Below, piece after piece: positions 54,697 to 63,257 of a DNA stretch of 64,000 nucleotides. The stretch comes from Mesorhizobium kowhaii (GTDB lineage Bacteria; Pseudomonadota; Alphaproteobacteria; Rhizobiales; Rhizobiaceae), in contig NZ_MZXV01000027.1 of the NCBI RefSeq assembly GCF_003253745.1, positions 124,001 to 188,000 of the forward strand. Direction: 5' to 3'. Made by a program: the position numbers and the translations under genes. Every line of letters starts with the position of its first letter. Positions within the stretch are counted from its first letter, which is position 1. The notes beneath the pieces were generated by a model. It ran no database searches. It saw only the letters and a program-made list of their open reading frames with translations, and was not told where the DNA came from.

Positions 54697-55899
54697 ATGA
54701 ACCCGCACCTCCGTGACGTGGCGATCCCCAACGATTGGGACCGGCGGGGACTACCGGGCTGGAGTTACCATTCCGATGCCCTTCTCGAGTTGGAGAAGGA
54801 GCACGTCTTTCGCAACCACTGGCAGATCGTCGGTCATGTCTCGGACATCCCGAATGCCGGCGATTACCTGACCATGGACGTGGTCGGCGAACGCGCTTTG
54901 ATCGTGCGCGGCAAGGACGGCGTCGTGCGCGGCTTCAACAACATGTGCCGCCACCGCGGCAGCCGCGTCGTTGCCGACAGCCAGGGCAATTGCAAGAACG
55001 CGCTGGTATGCCCGTTCCATGGCTGGGTCTACAATCTCGACGGCACGCTACGCGGTGCCGCGCGCCCGCGCTCTTTCCCCGATCTCGACAAGACCGAATT
55101 CGGCTTGATGCCGCTCGATCTGGAAGTCTGGATGGGCTTCATCTTCATCCGCTTCCGCAATGGTGGGCCGCAGCCTTCGGTCGCCGAGCTGATGAAGCCG
55201 ATCGAGCCCGAATTCGCGCATTACAACGCCGCCGACATGGTGCCCTCCTGGGGCATCTGGACACAGAAGACGCCGGTCAACTGGAAGTCGGTGCGCGATG
55301 TCGACAATGAGGGCTATCACGTCGCCATGGCGCATCCCGCGCTGCAGGATCTCTATGGCGCCACCTATTTCGACGAGCCCTTCATCAACGGTGTGTCGCG
55401 CTCCTTCGCCACCTACAACCCGCATGCCGGCCGCCGCTGGAGCGTCAAGAACTATGTCAAGATCGCGCCCGAGCCGACGCATCTGCCCGACTATTTGAAG
55501 AAGGCATGGGTCTATTACGGCATCTTCCCCAATGCGGTCATTTCGGTGATGCCGGAATCGGTGCAGTTCTATCAGGAGTTTCCGCTGTCGACCGGGCAAA
55601 CCCTGCTGCGCGGCGCCATCTACCGCTACCGCGGCGAAAGCCGCGAGCAGGCCGCTGCCCGCTACCTCTCCTTCCGCATCGACCGCGACACGATGTCGGA
55701 GGACGTCCAGCTTTCCGTGTGGTCGAACGAATCCATGCTGTCCGAGGCGTTCGAGGGTTTTTATCTCTCGGACCTCGAATATGGCGTGCGCACGCATCAC
55801 GACCATCTGCGCAAGATGCTGCCGGTTCTGGGTCTGGAGACCGCGCCCGAGGAGAAGGACATGTGGAATCTGAACGACGCGCTCAGGTCGCGGTCTTAG
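54697..55899 (+). CDS. Rieske non-heme iron oxygenase, alpha subunit (amine demethylase/monooxygenase-like)
   Basis: A 400-residue oxygenase. The Rieske [2Fe-2S] ligands are in CRHRGSRV and CPFHGWVYN (about residues 83-105). The mononuclear iron region DVDNEGYHVAMAHPAL (about 205-220) supplies the bridging Asp and two His, with the third ligand further on. The closest recognised types act on quaternary or N-methyl amines (choline, carnitine, stachydrine, glycine betaine). A reductase partner is not encoded nearby. The ATG at 54697 has AGAAGAGA upstream. The operator-like box directly in front suggests substrate induction. Confidence 0.88.
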   Translation: MNPHLRDVAIPNDWDRRGLPGWSYHSDALLELEKEHVFRNHWQIVGHVSDIPNAGDYLTMDVVGERALIVRGKDGVVRGFNNMCRHRGSRVVADSQGNCKNALVCPFHGWVYNLDGTLRGAARPRSFPDLDKTEFGLMPLDLEVWMGFIFIRFRNGGPQPSVAELMKPIEPEFAHYNAADMVPSWGIWTQKTPVNWKSVRDVDNEGYHVAMAHPALQDLYGATYFDEPFINGVSRSFATYNPHAGRRWSVKNYVKIAPEPTHLPDYLKKAWVYYGIFPNAVISVMPESVQFYQEFPLSTGQTLLRGAIYRYRGESREQAAARYLSFRIDRDTMSEDVQLSVWSNESMLSEAFEGFYLSDLEYGVRTHHDHLRKMLPVLGLETAPEEKDMWNLNDALRSRS

Positions 55900-55934
55900 G
55901 GGCGACGTTGGTAATTTGCGAAACCGTCGACCCC

Positions 55935-55955
55935 TCTCCCCGTCAATAGGGGAGA
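55935..55955. repeat. Short palindrome of the CTCCCC/GGGGAG type
   Basis: TCTCCCC, 7-nt loop, GGGGAGA between convergent genes. The sequence resembles the hairpins of the element at 23056-23183 and may also act as a terminator. Confidence 0.5.
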
Positions 55956-55961
55956 AGGAAG

Positions 55962-57392
55962 CTACCCCCGCCACACGCCTTCTTTCCGCAAATCATCCAT
56001 CGTGCGCGAAATGCCCTCGCGCAAGATGCCGACCATGTCGTCGATCTGCTCGCGCGTGATGATCAGTGGCGGCGACATCACGCACATGTTGATCAGCGGC
56101 CGGACCAGCAGGCCGAGTTCATGGCAATGGGCATCGATGCGCTTGCCGACATCCTTGTCTAGCTGCAGCGGATCCTTGCTTTCGCGATCGGCCACGCATT
56201 CGACGCAGCCCATCAGCCCCAGGCCACGCACCTCGCCGACCAGCGGCAGCTCTTCCAGCGTCTTCAGCTGCGCCTGGAAATAGGGCGCGACGTCCTGTGT
56301 ATGGGCAAGCACGCCTTCTTCCAGCAGGTCGAGGTTCTTCAGCGCCACGGCGCAGCCGACGGGGTGGCTGGTGTAGGTCAGGCCGTGGCCGAACATCGCG
56401 TCGGGATGGTTCGACCGCCGCAGCTCTTCCAGCAGCCGTTCCGAGATGATGACACCGCCGAGCGGGAAATAGCCCGAGGTGACGCCCTTGGCGAAGGTGA
56501 TCATGTCAGGATCGATGCCGAACACGTCGCCCGAGGCAAAGACATGGCCAAGCCGGCCGAAGGCCGTCACCACCTCGTCGGAAACATAGAGGATGTCGTT
56601 GTCGCGGCAGATCTCGCGGATGCGCTTGAGGTAGCCGTCGGGCGGCACGATGACGCCACCGGATGCCTGCACCGGCTCGCCGACAAAAGCGCCGATCTTG
56701 TCAGCGCCGACACGGGCGACCGTGTCGCGGAACTGATCGACGAGGAAATCGGTGAAGGCGGCAAAGCTCATGCCGTGAGGGCGGCGGAACGGATCGGGCG
56801 AAGACAGCTTGATCACCAGCTCGTCGGCGCCGTCCATCCAGTCGCGGTCGCGCGGACGGCCGTTGAGCGAGGCCGACAGATAGGTCGAGCCGTGATAGGC
56901 GCCGCCCCGGCTCAGGATCAGCTTCTTCTCCGGTCGGCCGCGCACATTGTTGTAGAACTGCATGAAGCGCAGCGCCGTCTCGACGGCCGAGGAGCCGCCG
57001 GTGGTATAGAAGACGTGGCTGAGATCGCCTGGCGCATGGCCGGCGATGCGCTTGGCAAGTTCCGCCGACGGCGCGTTCATCGTGTACCAGGGCGTGTTGT
57101 AGGACAGCGCCATCGCCTGGTCGTACATCACCTTGGCGAGTTCCTCGCGGCGGTGGCCGACATTGACGCACCACATGCCGGCAGGCCCATCGATCAGCCG
57201 CTTGCCGGTGCTGTCGGTGATGTAGATGCCGTCGCCTTCGCCGATCAGCGCGCGCGCTTCGGCACCGACCGAACCGGCGAACGGCCAGGGCTGGATGAGA
57301 TGACGCTTGGCCAGTTCGACGGCATCGACATCGCCGATATCGGCCGTCTCGGTCGCTCTCAGATCTCTCGCAGCAGCCACAATCGCCTCCAA
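55962..57392 (-). CDS. Class III aminotransferase (omega-amine/putrescine type)
   Basis: A 476-residue PLP enzyme. FYTTGGSSAVETALRFMQFY binds the cofactor phosphate, ILYVSDEVVTAFGRLG holds the Asp that contacts PLP, and the Schiff-base Lys is in ITFAKGVTSGYFPLGG. The N-terminal HLIQPWPFAGS resembles SpuC-like putrescine/cadaverine or aspartate-family omega-aminotransferases. It would pass an amino group from an imported amine to pyruvate or another 2-oxo acid. It is convergent with the Rieske gene and divergent from the ABC operon, sharing a 308-bp control region with it. Confidence 0.92.
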   Translation of the reverse strand: MEAIVAAARDLRATETADIGDVDAVELAKRHLIQPWPFAGSVGAEARALIGEGDGIYITDSTGKRLIDGPAGMWCVNVGHRREELAKVMYDQAMALSYNTPWYTMNAPSAELAKRIAGHAPGDLSHVFYTTGGSSAVETALRFMQFYNNVRGRPEKKLILSRGGAYHGSTYLSASLNGRPRDRDWMDGADELVIKLSSPDPFRRPHGMSFAAFTDFLVDQFRDTVARVGADKIGAFVGEPVQASGGVIVPPDGYLKRIREICRDNDILYVSDEVVTAFGRLGHVFASGDVFGIDPDMITFAKGVTSGYFPLGGVIISERLLEELRRSNHPDAMFGHGLTYTSHPVGCAVALKNLDLLEEGVLAHTQDVAPYFQAQLKTLEELPLVGEVRGLGLMGCVECVADRESKDPLQLDKDVGKRIDAHCHELGLLVRPLINMCVMSPPLIITREQIDDMVGILREGISRTMDDLRKEGVWRG

Positions 57393-57465
57393 TCATCTCG
57401 TCGATTTTTCTCGGGCATGAAATTCAGCGGAAAATGCCGGAAATGGCGGCTTTCTTCCCTCAATT

Positions 57466-57481
57466 TTGAATGTCCGTTCAA
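57466..57481. promoter_or_regulatory. Operator-like box in the aminotransferase/ABC divergent region
   Basis: TTGAATGTCCGTTCAA: arms TTGAA/TTCAA. It shares TTGAATG-N4-TTCAA with 54663-54678. It lies 74 bp upstream of the aminotransferase start. Confidence 0.5.
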
Positions 57482-57552
57482 TCAATATCGCAGAAATAGC
57501 GCTTGATTTCAATCCGCGGATGCGCGCATGATGAAAGAAAGCCGGCAAGCTA

Positions 57553-57602
57553 GGAGCGCGATCAGCAAAAGTGGTCACCGGTTTTGCGTTCGATCGCGCT
57601 CC
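57553..57602. repeat. Dispersed intergenic palindrome, copy 5
   Basis: GGAGCGCGATC and GATCGCGCTCC (11-bp perfect arms) flank a centre containing AAAAGTGGTCACCGGTTTT. The remaining 308-bp gap (57393-57700) holds the operator-like box but no further gene. Confidence 0.7.
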
Positions 57603-57700
57603 AAAACAAAATTGGGAACAAGAAGCCGGCGCCAACACAATGGGAGCCGCATGGCGGGACAGTCCAGGCCAGCAACCAAGATTACACCCGGAGTCCTGCA

Positions 57701-58618
57701 ATGACGGCAGCGGCGGAAGGGTCGCCCCTGTTGCGTATGACGCGGGCCAGACGAAATGCCCTTCTGCAATCCGAACCCGTACAGGGCTTTGCCCTGATCA
57801 GCCCGACCTTTCTCTACGCGCTGATCCTTCTCGTCCTGCCGATCCTGGTGGTCATTGCGCACTCCTTCTGGACGCAGAACTACCTGACCATCGACCGCAC
57901 CTTCACGCTGGAAAACTACCGCATCGCGCTGACCGAGCCGATCTACCGCGATCTTTTGTGGCGCTCGCTCTACATCTCGCTGACGGTCAGTCTGTTCACC
58001 GTCCTGCTGGCCTATCCGATCGCCTACTTCATTTCTTTTCATGGCGGTCGCCACAAGAGCCTGTGGCTGTTCCTCATCACCATCCCGTTCTGGACCAGCT
58101 ATCTCTTGCGCGTCATGTCGTGGAAGGTCATTCTCGGCTACAACGGCGTCCTGAATTCCGGCCTGATGGGCCTCGGCATCATCGACGAGCCGTCGACCGC
58201 GCTGCTCTACAATTCGAGCGCCGTCATCATCACGCTGACCCATGCCTGGGCAGCCTTCGCCATCCTGCCGATCTTCGTCTCGCTGGAAAAGGTCGACCGC
58301 ACGCTGGTCGAAGCAGCCACCGATCTCGGCGACGGCCCGCTGCGGTCCTTCCTGCGCGTGACATTGCCGCTGACGGCGCCGGGCGTGATTTCTGCGGCGC
58401 TGATAGTCATGATCCCGACCGTCGGCGACTATGTCACGCCGAAGCTTGTCGGCGGCAAGGACGGCGTCATGATCGCCAATGCCATCCAGGCGCAGTTCGG
58501 CAAGGCTTCAAACTGGCCGTTGGGCGCGGCCCTGTCCGTCACCACCATGCTGATCGTGACGCTTATGGCGGGCGCCACGGTGCTCATCATCCGCGCCCTG
58601 CAGAGGCTGGCACGATGA
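57701..58618 (+). CDS. Polyamine/amine ABC transporter permease 1 (PotB-like)
   Basis: A 305-residue protein with six helices. The FALISPTFLYALILLVLPIL start, WTSYLLRVMSWKVILGYNG and the EAA loop VEAATDLGDGPLRSFLRVTL are typical of PotB/PotH. The start at ATG 57701 has GGAG 7 bp upstream. Its stop overlaps the next start by 4 bp. With PotC- and PotA-like partners it forms a spermidine/putrescine-type importer. Confidence 0.92.
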   Translation: MTAAAEGSPLLRMTRARRNALLQSEPVQGFALISPTFLYALILLVLPILVVIAHSFWTQNYLTIDRTFTLENYRIALTEPIYRDLLWRSLYISLTVSLFTVLLAYPIAYFISFHGGRHKSLWLFLITIPFWTSYLLRVMSWKVILGYNGVLNSGLMGLGIIDEPSTALLYNSSAVIITLTHAWAAFAILPIFVSLEKVDRTLVEAATDLGDGPLRSFLRVTLPLTAPGVISAALIVMIPTVGDYVTPKLVGGKDGVMIANAIQAQFGKASNWPLGAALSVTTMLIVTLMAGATVLIIRALQRLAR

Positions 58619-59439
58619 CGGCGGTGCGGCGTTTCCTGTCCAGCGGCTGGCTGGCCGCCTACGCGTTCCTCTACGTCGTGTTTCTCTACCTGCCGGTCAT
58701 CTTCCTGCCGATCTTCTCGATCAACACGGCGGCGACGCCGAAGTTCCCGCTCTCCGGCTTCACCTTGCATTGGTACGAGGACCTGCCCCGCACCCCGGCT
58801 CTGCTCGACGCCGCCTGGAACAGCCTGATCGTCGGTGTCTCGGCCGCGATTCTCTCCACCGTGCTCGGCATCCTCGCCGCCCGCTCGATCACCCGCTACC
58901 GCTACCCCGGCCGCCGCACCATCAATGGCCTGATCATGGCGCCGTTGGTTCTGCCGGAAGTGATCGTCGCCATCTCGATGCTTCTGGTGATGCTGCAGCT
59001 TGGCTTGAGCCTGTCGCTGTTCACCGTCGTGCTCGGCCATGTCCTGGTCTGCATCCCCTATTCGATGACGGTGCTGACCTCCGGCTTCGAGGGCTTCGAC
59101 CGCAGCCTGGAGGAAGCCTCCTCCGATCTCGGCGAGAGCGCCTTCGGCACCTTCCGGCGGGTGACGCTGCCGATGGTGGCGCCGGCGATCATCTCCAGCC
59201 TGCTGGTCTGCTTCACCATTTCGCTGGACGAGTTTATCATCGCCTTCTTCCTCACCGGCACCGAGGCGACGCTGCCGATCTACATCTGGGGCCAGTTGCG
59301 CTTCGCGGCGAAATTGCCCGGCGTGCTGGCGTTGGGCACGCTGCTTCTGGTTGCCTCTTTCCTGTTGATGACCGTCGCCGAAATCCTGCGTCGCCGCGCG
59401 ACCAGACGCACCCAGAACGAGGGAGGCCTCTATGCCTGA
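58615..59439 (+). CDS. Polyamine/amine ABC transporter permease 2 (PotC-like)
   Basis: A 274-residue protein with six membrane helices. FLYLPVIFLPIFSINTA opens it, and the EAA loop is LEEASSDLGESAFGTFRRVT. ISLDEFIIAFFLTGTEATLPI is characteristic of PotC/PotI. It overlaps the ATPase gene by 8 bp. Confidence 0.92.
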   Translation: MTAVRRFLSSGWLAAYAFLYVVFLYLPVIFLPIFSINTAATPKFPLSGFTLHWYEDLPRTPALLDAAWNSLIVGVSAAILSTVLGILAARSITRYRYPGRRTINGLIMAPLVLPEVIVAISMLLVMLQLGLSLSLFTVVLGHVLVCIPYSMTVLTSGFEGFDRSLEEASSDLGESAFGTFRRVTLPMVAPAIISSLLVCFTISLDEFIIAFFLTGTEATLPIYIWGQLRFAAKLPGVLALGTLLLVASFLLMTVAEILRRRATRRTQNEGGLYA

Positions 59440-60562
59440 GCAGCCGCAAGTCGAGCGTCAGGAAGACCGGTCCAGGCCTGAACGAGCGATGATCGAGATC
59501 CGCAGCGTCACCCGCAGCTATGGCGCGTTCAAGGCGCTCGACGACGCCTCCTTGACCATCAGGGAGGGCGAGTTCTTCTCGCTGCTTGGCCCATCCGGCT
59601 GCGGCAAGACCACGCTGTTGCGCATGATCGCCGGCTTCGACAATCCGACCAGCGGCTCGATCTCGGTCGGCGGCCAGCCGATGGAAGGCATCCCGGCCAA
59701 TCGCCGGCCGACCAACATGGTGTTCCAGAGCTATGCGATCTTCCCGCATCTCAATGTCGAGCAAAACGTTGCCTACGGGCTGAAGCGGCTCAAGCTGCAG
59801 GGCGGCGAGGAGAAACGCCGCGTCGAGGAAGCGTTGGCGCAGGTGTCTTTGACAGGCCTCGGCAAGCGCCTGGCAACAGAACTTTCCGGCGGCCAGCGGC
59901 AGCGCGTGGCGCTCGCCCGTGCGCTGGTCATGCGGCCCAAGGTGCTGCTGCTCGACGAGCCGCTGTCGGCGCTCGACAAGAAGCTGCGCGAGCAGATGCA
60001 GGTCGAGCTGCGCCGCCTGCAGCAGGCCGTCGGCATCACCTTCGTACTGGTCACCCACGACCAGTACGAGGCGCTCGCCATGTCCGACCGCATCGCCGTG
60101 ATGTTCGGCGGCAGGATCGCGCAGGTCGCCTCGCCCAAGGAAATCTACCAACGGCCGGTCAACCGCCAGGTTGCCGACTTCCTCGGCGGCATGAATTTCG
60201 TCAAGGCTGAGATCGTCGAAGAGAACGGCGCTTCGCTGGTTGTCGACACGCTGGGTTTCGGCCGCGTCAAGACCGATAAGCCCAAGGCCTTCGTGCGCAA
60301 TGGTGGCGGCGCCACGCTCGGCATTCGGCCGGAGCGCCTACGCGTGCTGTGGGACAATGCGACAGCCAAGTTCGAGGTCGCCGGCAAGGTGGTCGAACGC
60401 CACTATTTCGGCGAGATCACCCATCTGATCGTCGAGATACCGGGCCTGGAAAAGCCGCTCTCGGTGACCGAGACCAACGATTTCGGCGCCGATGACATCC
60501 CCGTCGGCACCTCGATCCGCCTTGCCTACGATCCCGAGGCTCTGGTGGCGATGGCTGATTGA
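59432..60562 (+). CDS. Polyamine/amine ABC transporter ATP-binding protein (PotA-like)
   Basis: A 376-residue ATPase. Walker A is GPSGCGKTTLL, Q-loop VFQSYAIFPHLNV, signature LSGGQRQRVALARAL, Walker B VLLLDEPLSALD, switch His in LVTHDQYEAL. A TOBE_2 domain fills the last ~110 residues. M20 (AMIEIRSVTRSYG) is an alternative start that would trim a charged leader. The 3' end overlaps the convergent amine oxidase gene by 37 bp. Confidence 0.93.
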   Translation: MPEQPQVERQEDRSRPERAMIEIRSVTRSYGAFKALDDASLTIREGEFFSLLGPSGCGKTTLLRMIAGFDNPTSGSISVGGQPMEGIPANRRPTNMVFQSYAIFPHLNVEQNVAYGLKRLKLQGGEEKRRVEEALAQVSLTGLGKRLATELSGGQRQRVALARALVMRPKVLLLDEPLSALDKKLREQMQVELRRLQQAVGITFVLVTHDQYEALAMSDRIAVMFGGRIAQVASPKEIYQRPVNRQVADFLGGMNFVKAEIVEENGASLVVDTLGFGRVKTDKPKAFVRNGGGATLGIRPERLRVLWDNATAKFEVAGKVVERHYFGEITHLIVEIPGLEKPLSVTETNDFGADDIPVGTSIRLAYDPEALVAMAD

Positions 60563-61836
60563 AGATCGGCCATGATCTTGCGCGCCGCGATGCGCCCGGC
60601 GACGATGGCGCCCTCGACATAGCCTGGAAATGACGGCGACAGTTCTGAACTGGCGAAATACACCGGCGGCGCGCCGGTGAGAAGCGTGCGCTCGGCGTCG
60701 GTCGCCGTTGCATCGATGATGAGATCGCTGTAGGCGCCGCCGCTCCAGCGATCATCGGTCCAGTCGCGATAGCTGAGATCGACCAGTTTTGCCGCCTCGG
60801 AACCCAAGGCCTCGACCAGCCTTTCCGTTACTTCGGCGCGCAGGGCCGCATCGCCGAGTTCGCGCCAGCGCAAGGCGAGCGGCCCACCGACGAAGACGAC
60901 CAGCGCCGCGTGATCGTCGTCCTTGCTGACATCACAAGCGAAAAGGCCAGGCAAATCCCGCCACATCACCATGCCGCTCAGGCCGCGGTCACGCCAGAAG
61001 GCGGTGGGGTAGCGCACCAGCACCTTGATCACCGCGCCGCTTTGCCAGACCGCCAGGGATCCTTGCAGGCCAGCCGGCAGCGGTGGCGCAAAATCCAGTT
61101 TCGCGGCCATCGTCGGCGGCACGGCGATCAACACCGTTCGTGCCTCGATGGTGCCCGCCGCCGAGGCGAGACGAACCCTTCCCGGCCCATGGTCGATCAC
61201 CGTAACCGCTGCACTCAACCGCAGCCGGTCGCCGAGATCGCCGGCCAGATCGTCGGCCAGTGAATGCATTGTTTCGCGTACGAAATATTGCAGCTCCGTC
61301 ACCTCATTGGTGATGCGCCGGTCATTGTCGATCAAATGCCACAACGGCAGCTTTTCCAGAGCCTGGCACCACAGGCCTTCGATCATCGAGCGGAACACCG
61401 CCTTGGCGTCGTCGGGATCATTCTGGCCGTCGAGCCATGTGGCGACGGTCAGGCCGGCAATAGATGGATCATCAGGCGCGATCGCATTCATGCGGTCGCG
61501 GATCGCCATCGAGCCGGCATAGGTGCGCTCCGCCTCCCGGGCAGACATCGCCGGCTGGGCGACGAAGTCGCCATCGAGATAAGCGTCGACCAGCGTCTTG
61601 CCGCGCGCCTCGATCAGGGCCATCAGCTCCGGCATGTCCTCGCACAGGAACTGGCCGCCGCTGTCGATGCGCTCGCCAAGCCCGTTCTGTCTGGACTCGA
61701 CGCGTCCGCCGACGCGGTCGCGCGCCTCGAGCAGCAGAAAGTCGATGCCGGCTGCCTTCAGCTCAAGCGCCGCCGACAGGCCGGTGAAGCCGGCGCCAAC
61801 GATGACGACGTCGGTTCTTTCCGGTTCGCTCGTCAA
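60526..61836 (-). CDS. Flavin-containing amine oxidase (monoamine-oxidase-like)
   Basis: A 436-residue FAD enzyme. The ADP-binding motif is VVIVGAGFTGLSAALELKAAG near residue 10, followed by LLLEARDRVGGRVES. The C-terminal FPGYVEGAIVAGRIAA contacts the flavin. It has no signal peptide, so it is cytoplasmic. It would oxidise an imported amine to an aldehyde, releasing ammonia and H2O2. It overlaps the binding-protein pseudogene stop by 4 bp, so the two are probably cotranscribed. Confidence 0.9.
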   Translation of the reverse strand: MTSEPERTDVVIVGAGFTGLSAALELKAAGIDFLLLEARDRVGGRVESRQNGLGERIDSGGQFLCEDMPELMALIEARGKTLVDAYLDGDFVAQPAMSAREAERTYAGSMAIRDRMNAIAPDDPSIAGLTVATWLDGQNDPDDAKAVFRSMIEGLWCQALEKLPLWHLIDNDRRITNEVTELQYFVRETMHSLADDLAGDLGDRLRLSAAVTVIDHGPGRVRLASAAGTIEARTVLIAVPPTMAAKLDFAPPLPAGLQGSLAVWQSGAVIKVLVRYPTAFWRDRGLSGMVMWRDLPGLFACDVSKDDDHAALVVFVGGPLALRWRELGDAALRAEVTERLVEALGSEAAKLVDLSYRDWTDDRWSGGAYSDLIIDATATDAERTLLTGAPPVYFASSELSPSFPGYVEGAIVAGRIAARKIMADLQSAIATRASGS

Positions 61837-63142
61837 TAGCCGGCCTTGATCTTCTCGAATTCGGCGACCATGCGCTGCTTGAGCGCTGGCGCCACCGGCT
61901 GCTGGAACAGCGTCTTGTCGAGGAACGTGTCGAGATTGTCGAAGCCGCGGTCGACCAGCACCTTGTGGTCGATAGCGGCCATGCCGGCGCCATTGCCATG
62001 GCCATAGCCAAAGGTCTTGACCATGTAGTCCGACACGGCGGGTGCATTGACGGCGCTCAGGAAATCATAGGCTTCGTCGAGCTTGCCCGGCGCATCCTTC
62101 ATCAGCACATAGCCGCACACCCAGGTCGAAATGCCTTCCTTGGTGTCGCGGTTCATGGCGATCGGCATGCCTTGCCCTTCAGCGTCACGAAGGTCTCGTT
62201 CCAGCCCCAGACCAGATCGACCTCATTGCCGATAAAGGCCTGGTTGAGGTCGGTGTCGTCGGTCCAGTAGAAGCGGATGTTCTTGTGCACGTCGCGCAGG
62301 AAGGCGGAGGCCTCCTGGAACTGCGCATCCTTCATCAGCACATAGCCGCACACCCAGGTCGAAATGCCTTCCTTGGTGTCGCGGTTCATGGCGATCGGCA
62401 TGCCTTGCCCCTTCAGCGTCACGAAGGTCTCGTTCCAGCCCCAGACCAGATCGACCTCATTGCCGATAAAGGCCTGGTTGAGGTCGGTGTCGTCGGTCCA
62501 GTAGAAGCGGATGTTCTTGTGCACGTCGCGCAGGAAGGCGGAGGCCTCCTGGAACTGCGCATCGGTCATCTTGGTCCAGTCCTTGAGGCCGATGACGAGG
62601 CTCGCCAGCGCATAGGCGTCGTCGACATTGTCGCCGATGGTGACGCGGCCTTTGAACTTGGGATCGGCAAAAATCCTGAGTGACTGCGCCTGTTCTGGTG
62701 TCACCTTGTCGGTGCGGTAAAGCAGCGAGGTGTTGCCCCAGTCGAACGGCATGAACCAGGCCTTGCCGTCTGCCGTGGTGGCGAGATCCTTCATCGCCAT
62801 GATGCCCGGATTGAGATCCTTCCAGCCGGGGATCCTCGATGTGTCGAGCGGTTGCAGCATGCCGGCCTCGCGCCACTTGACCACGCTTTGCGAACAGGGG
62901 TGGGCGACATCGGCCTTGAAGCCAGCCCGCATCTTCTCGAACGCTTCGTCCTCGTCGCCGAAGAAGGCGAAGGTCGGCTCGGCGCCGTATTTGGCGGTGT
63001 AGGTGGGGTGTAGCAGCGGATCCTCGTAGCCGGACCAGTCGAACACCACGAGGTCGCCACCGCCTTCCGCCAAGGCATGGACCGCGCCTGCACCGATCAG
63101 ACATGCGGCGGCAAGAGCAAGGCGGCGTAGCACTGACTTCAT
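61833..63142 (-). pseudogene. PotD/PotF-like substrate-binding protein gene, disrupted by tandem duplication and frameshift
   Basis: The start (ATG 63142) gives a signal peptide MKSVLRRLALAAACLIGAGA with cleavage after ALA, then DLVVFDWSGYEDPLLHPTY, as in PotD-like proteins. Near residue 205 the segment beginning DAQFQEASAFLRDVHKN is repeated 78 codons later (234-bp unit). In the second copy CCCC has become CCC near 62175, and the frame is lost after ETFVTLKG. The correct frame resumes (MPIAMNRDTKEGIS) and runs to the normal C-terminus at 61833. Removing one repeat would restore a standard-length protein. The intact paralog at 63258 may cover its function. Confidence 0.88.
62090..62556. repeat. 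234-bp direct tandem duplication within the binding-protein gene
   Basis: Copy A spans about 62090-62322 and copy B about 62323-62556. They look identical apart from one C missing in copy A. The junctions share a GCGCATC microhomology, as expected for slippage or unequal recombination. Confidence 0.85.
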
Positions 63143-63212
63143 GGCGCGAAACTCCCCCATCGCGAAAAAGCTTGCTGCGAGGTTAGGAGAATTCGGCTGC
63201 TTTGGCGAGCCT

Positions 63213-63239
63213 GTCCGCCCGTCATGTCGACGGGCGGAC
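63213..63239. terminator. Perfect stem-loop between two binding-protein genes
   Basis: GTCCGCCCGTC, 5-nt loop, GACGGGCGGAC: 11-bp perfect stem in the 115-bp gap, 19 bp after the upstream gene's stop (minus strand). With no T-run it may protect the 3' end of the preceding mRNA, as hairpins after binding-protein genes often do. Confidence 0.55.
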
Positions 63240-63257
63240 GGACAGTCGAGACAGGGC

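Noticed and set aside
57571..59439. Plus-strand frame running through both PotB- and PotC-like genes as a fusion
   Set aside because: Its first half is the wrong frame of the PotB-like gene; the true PotC-like start is ATG 58615.
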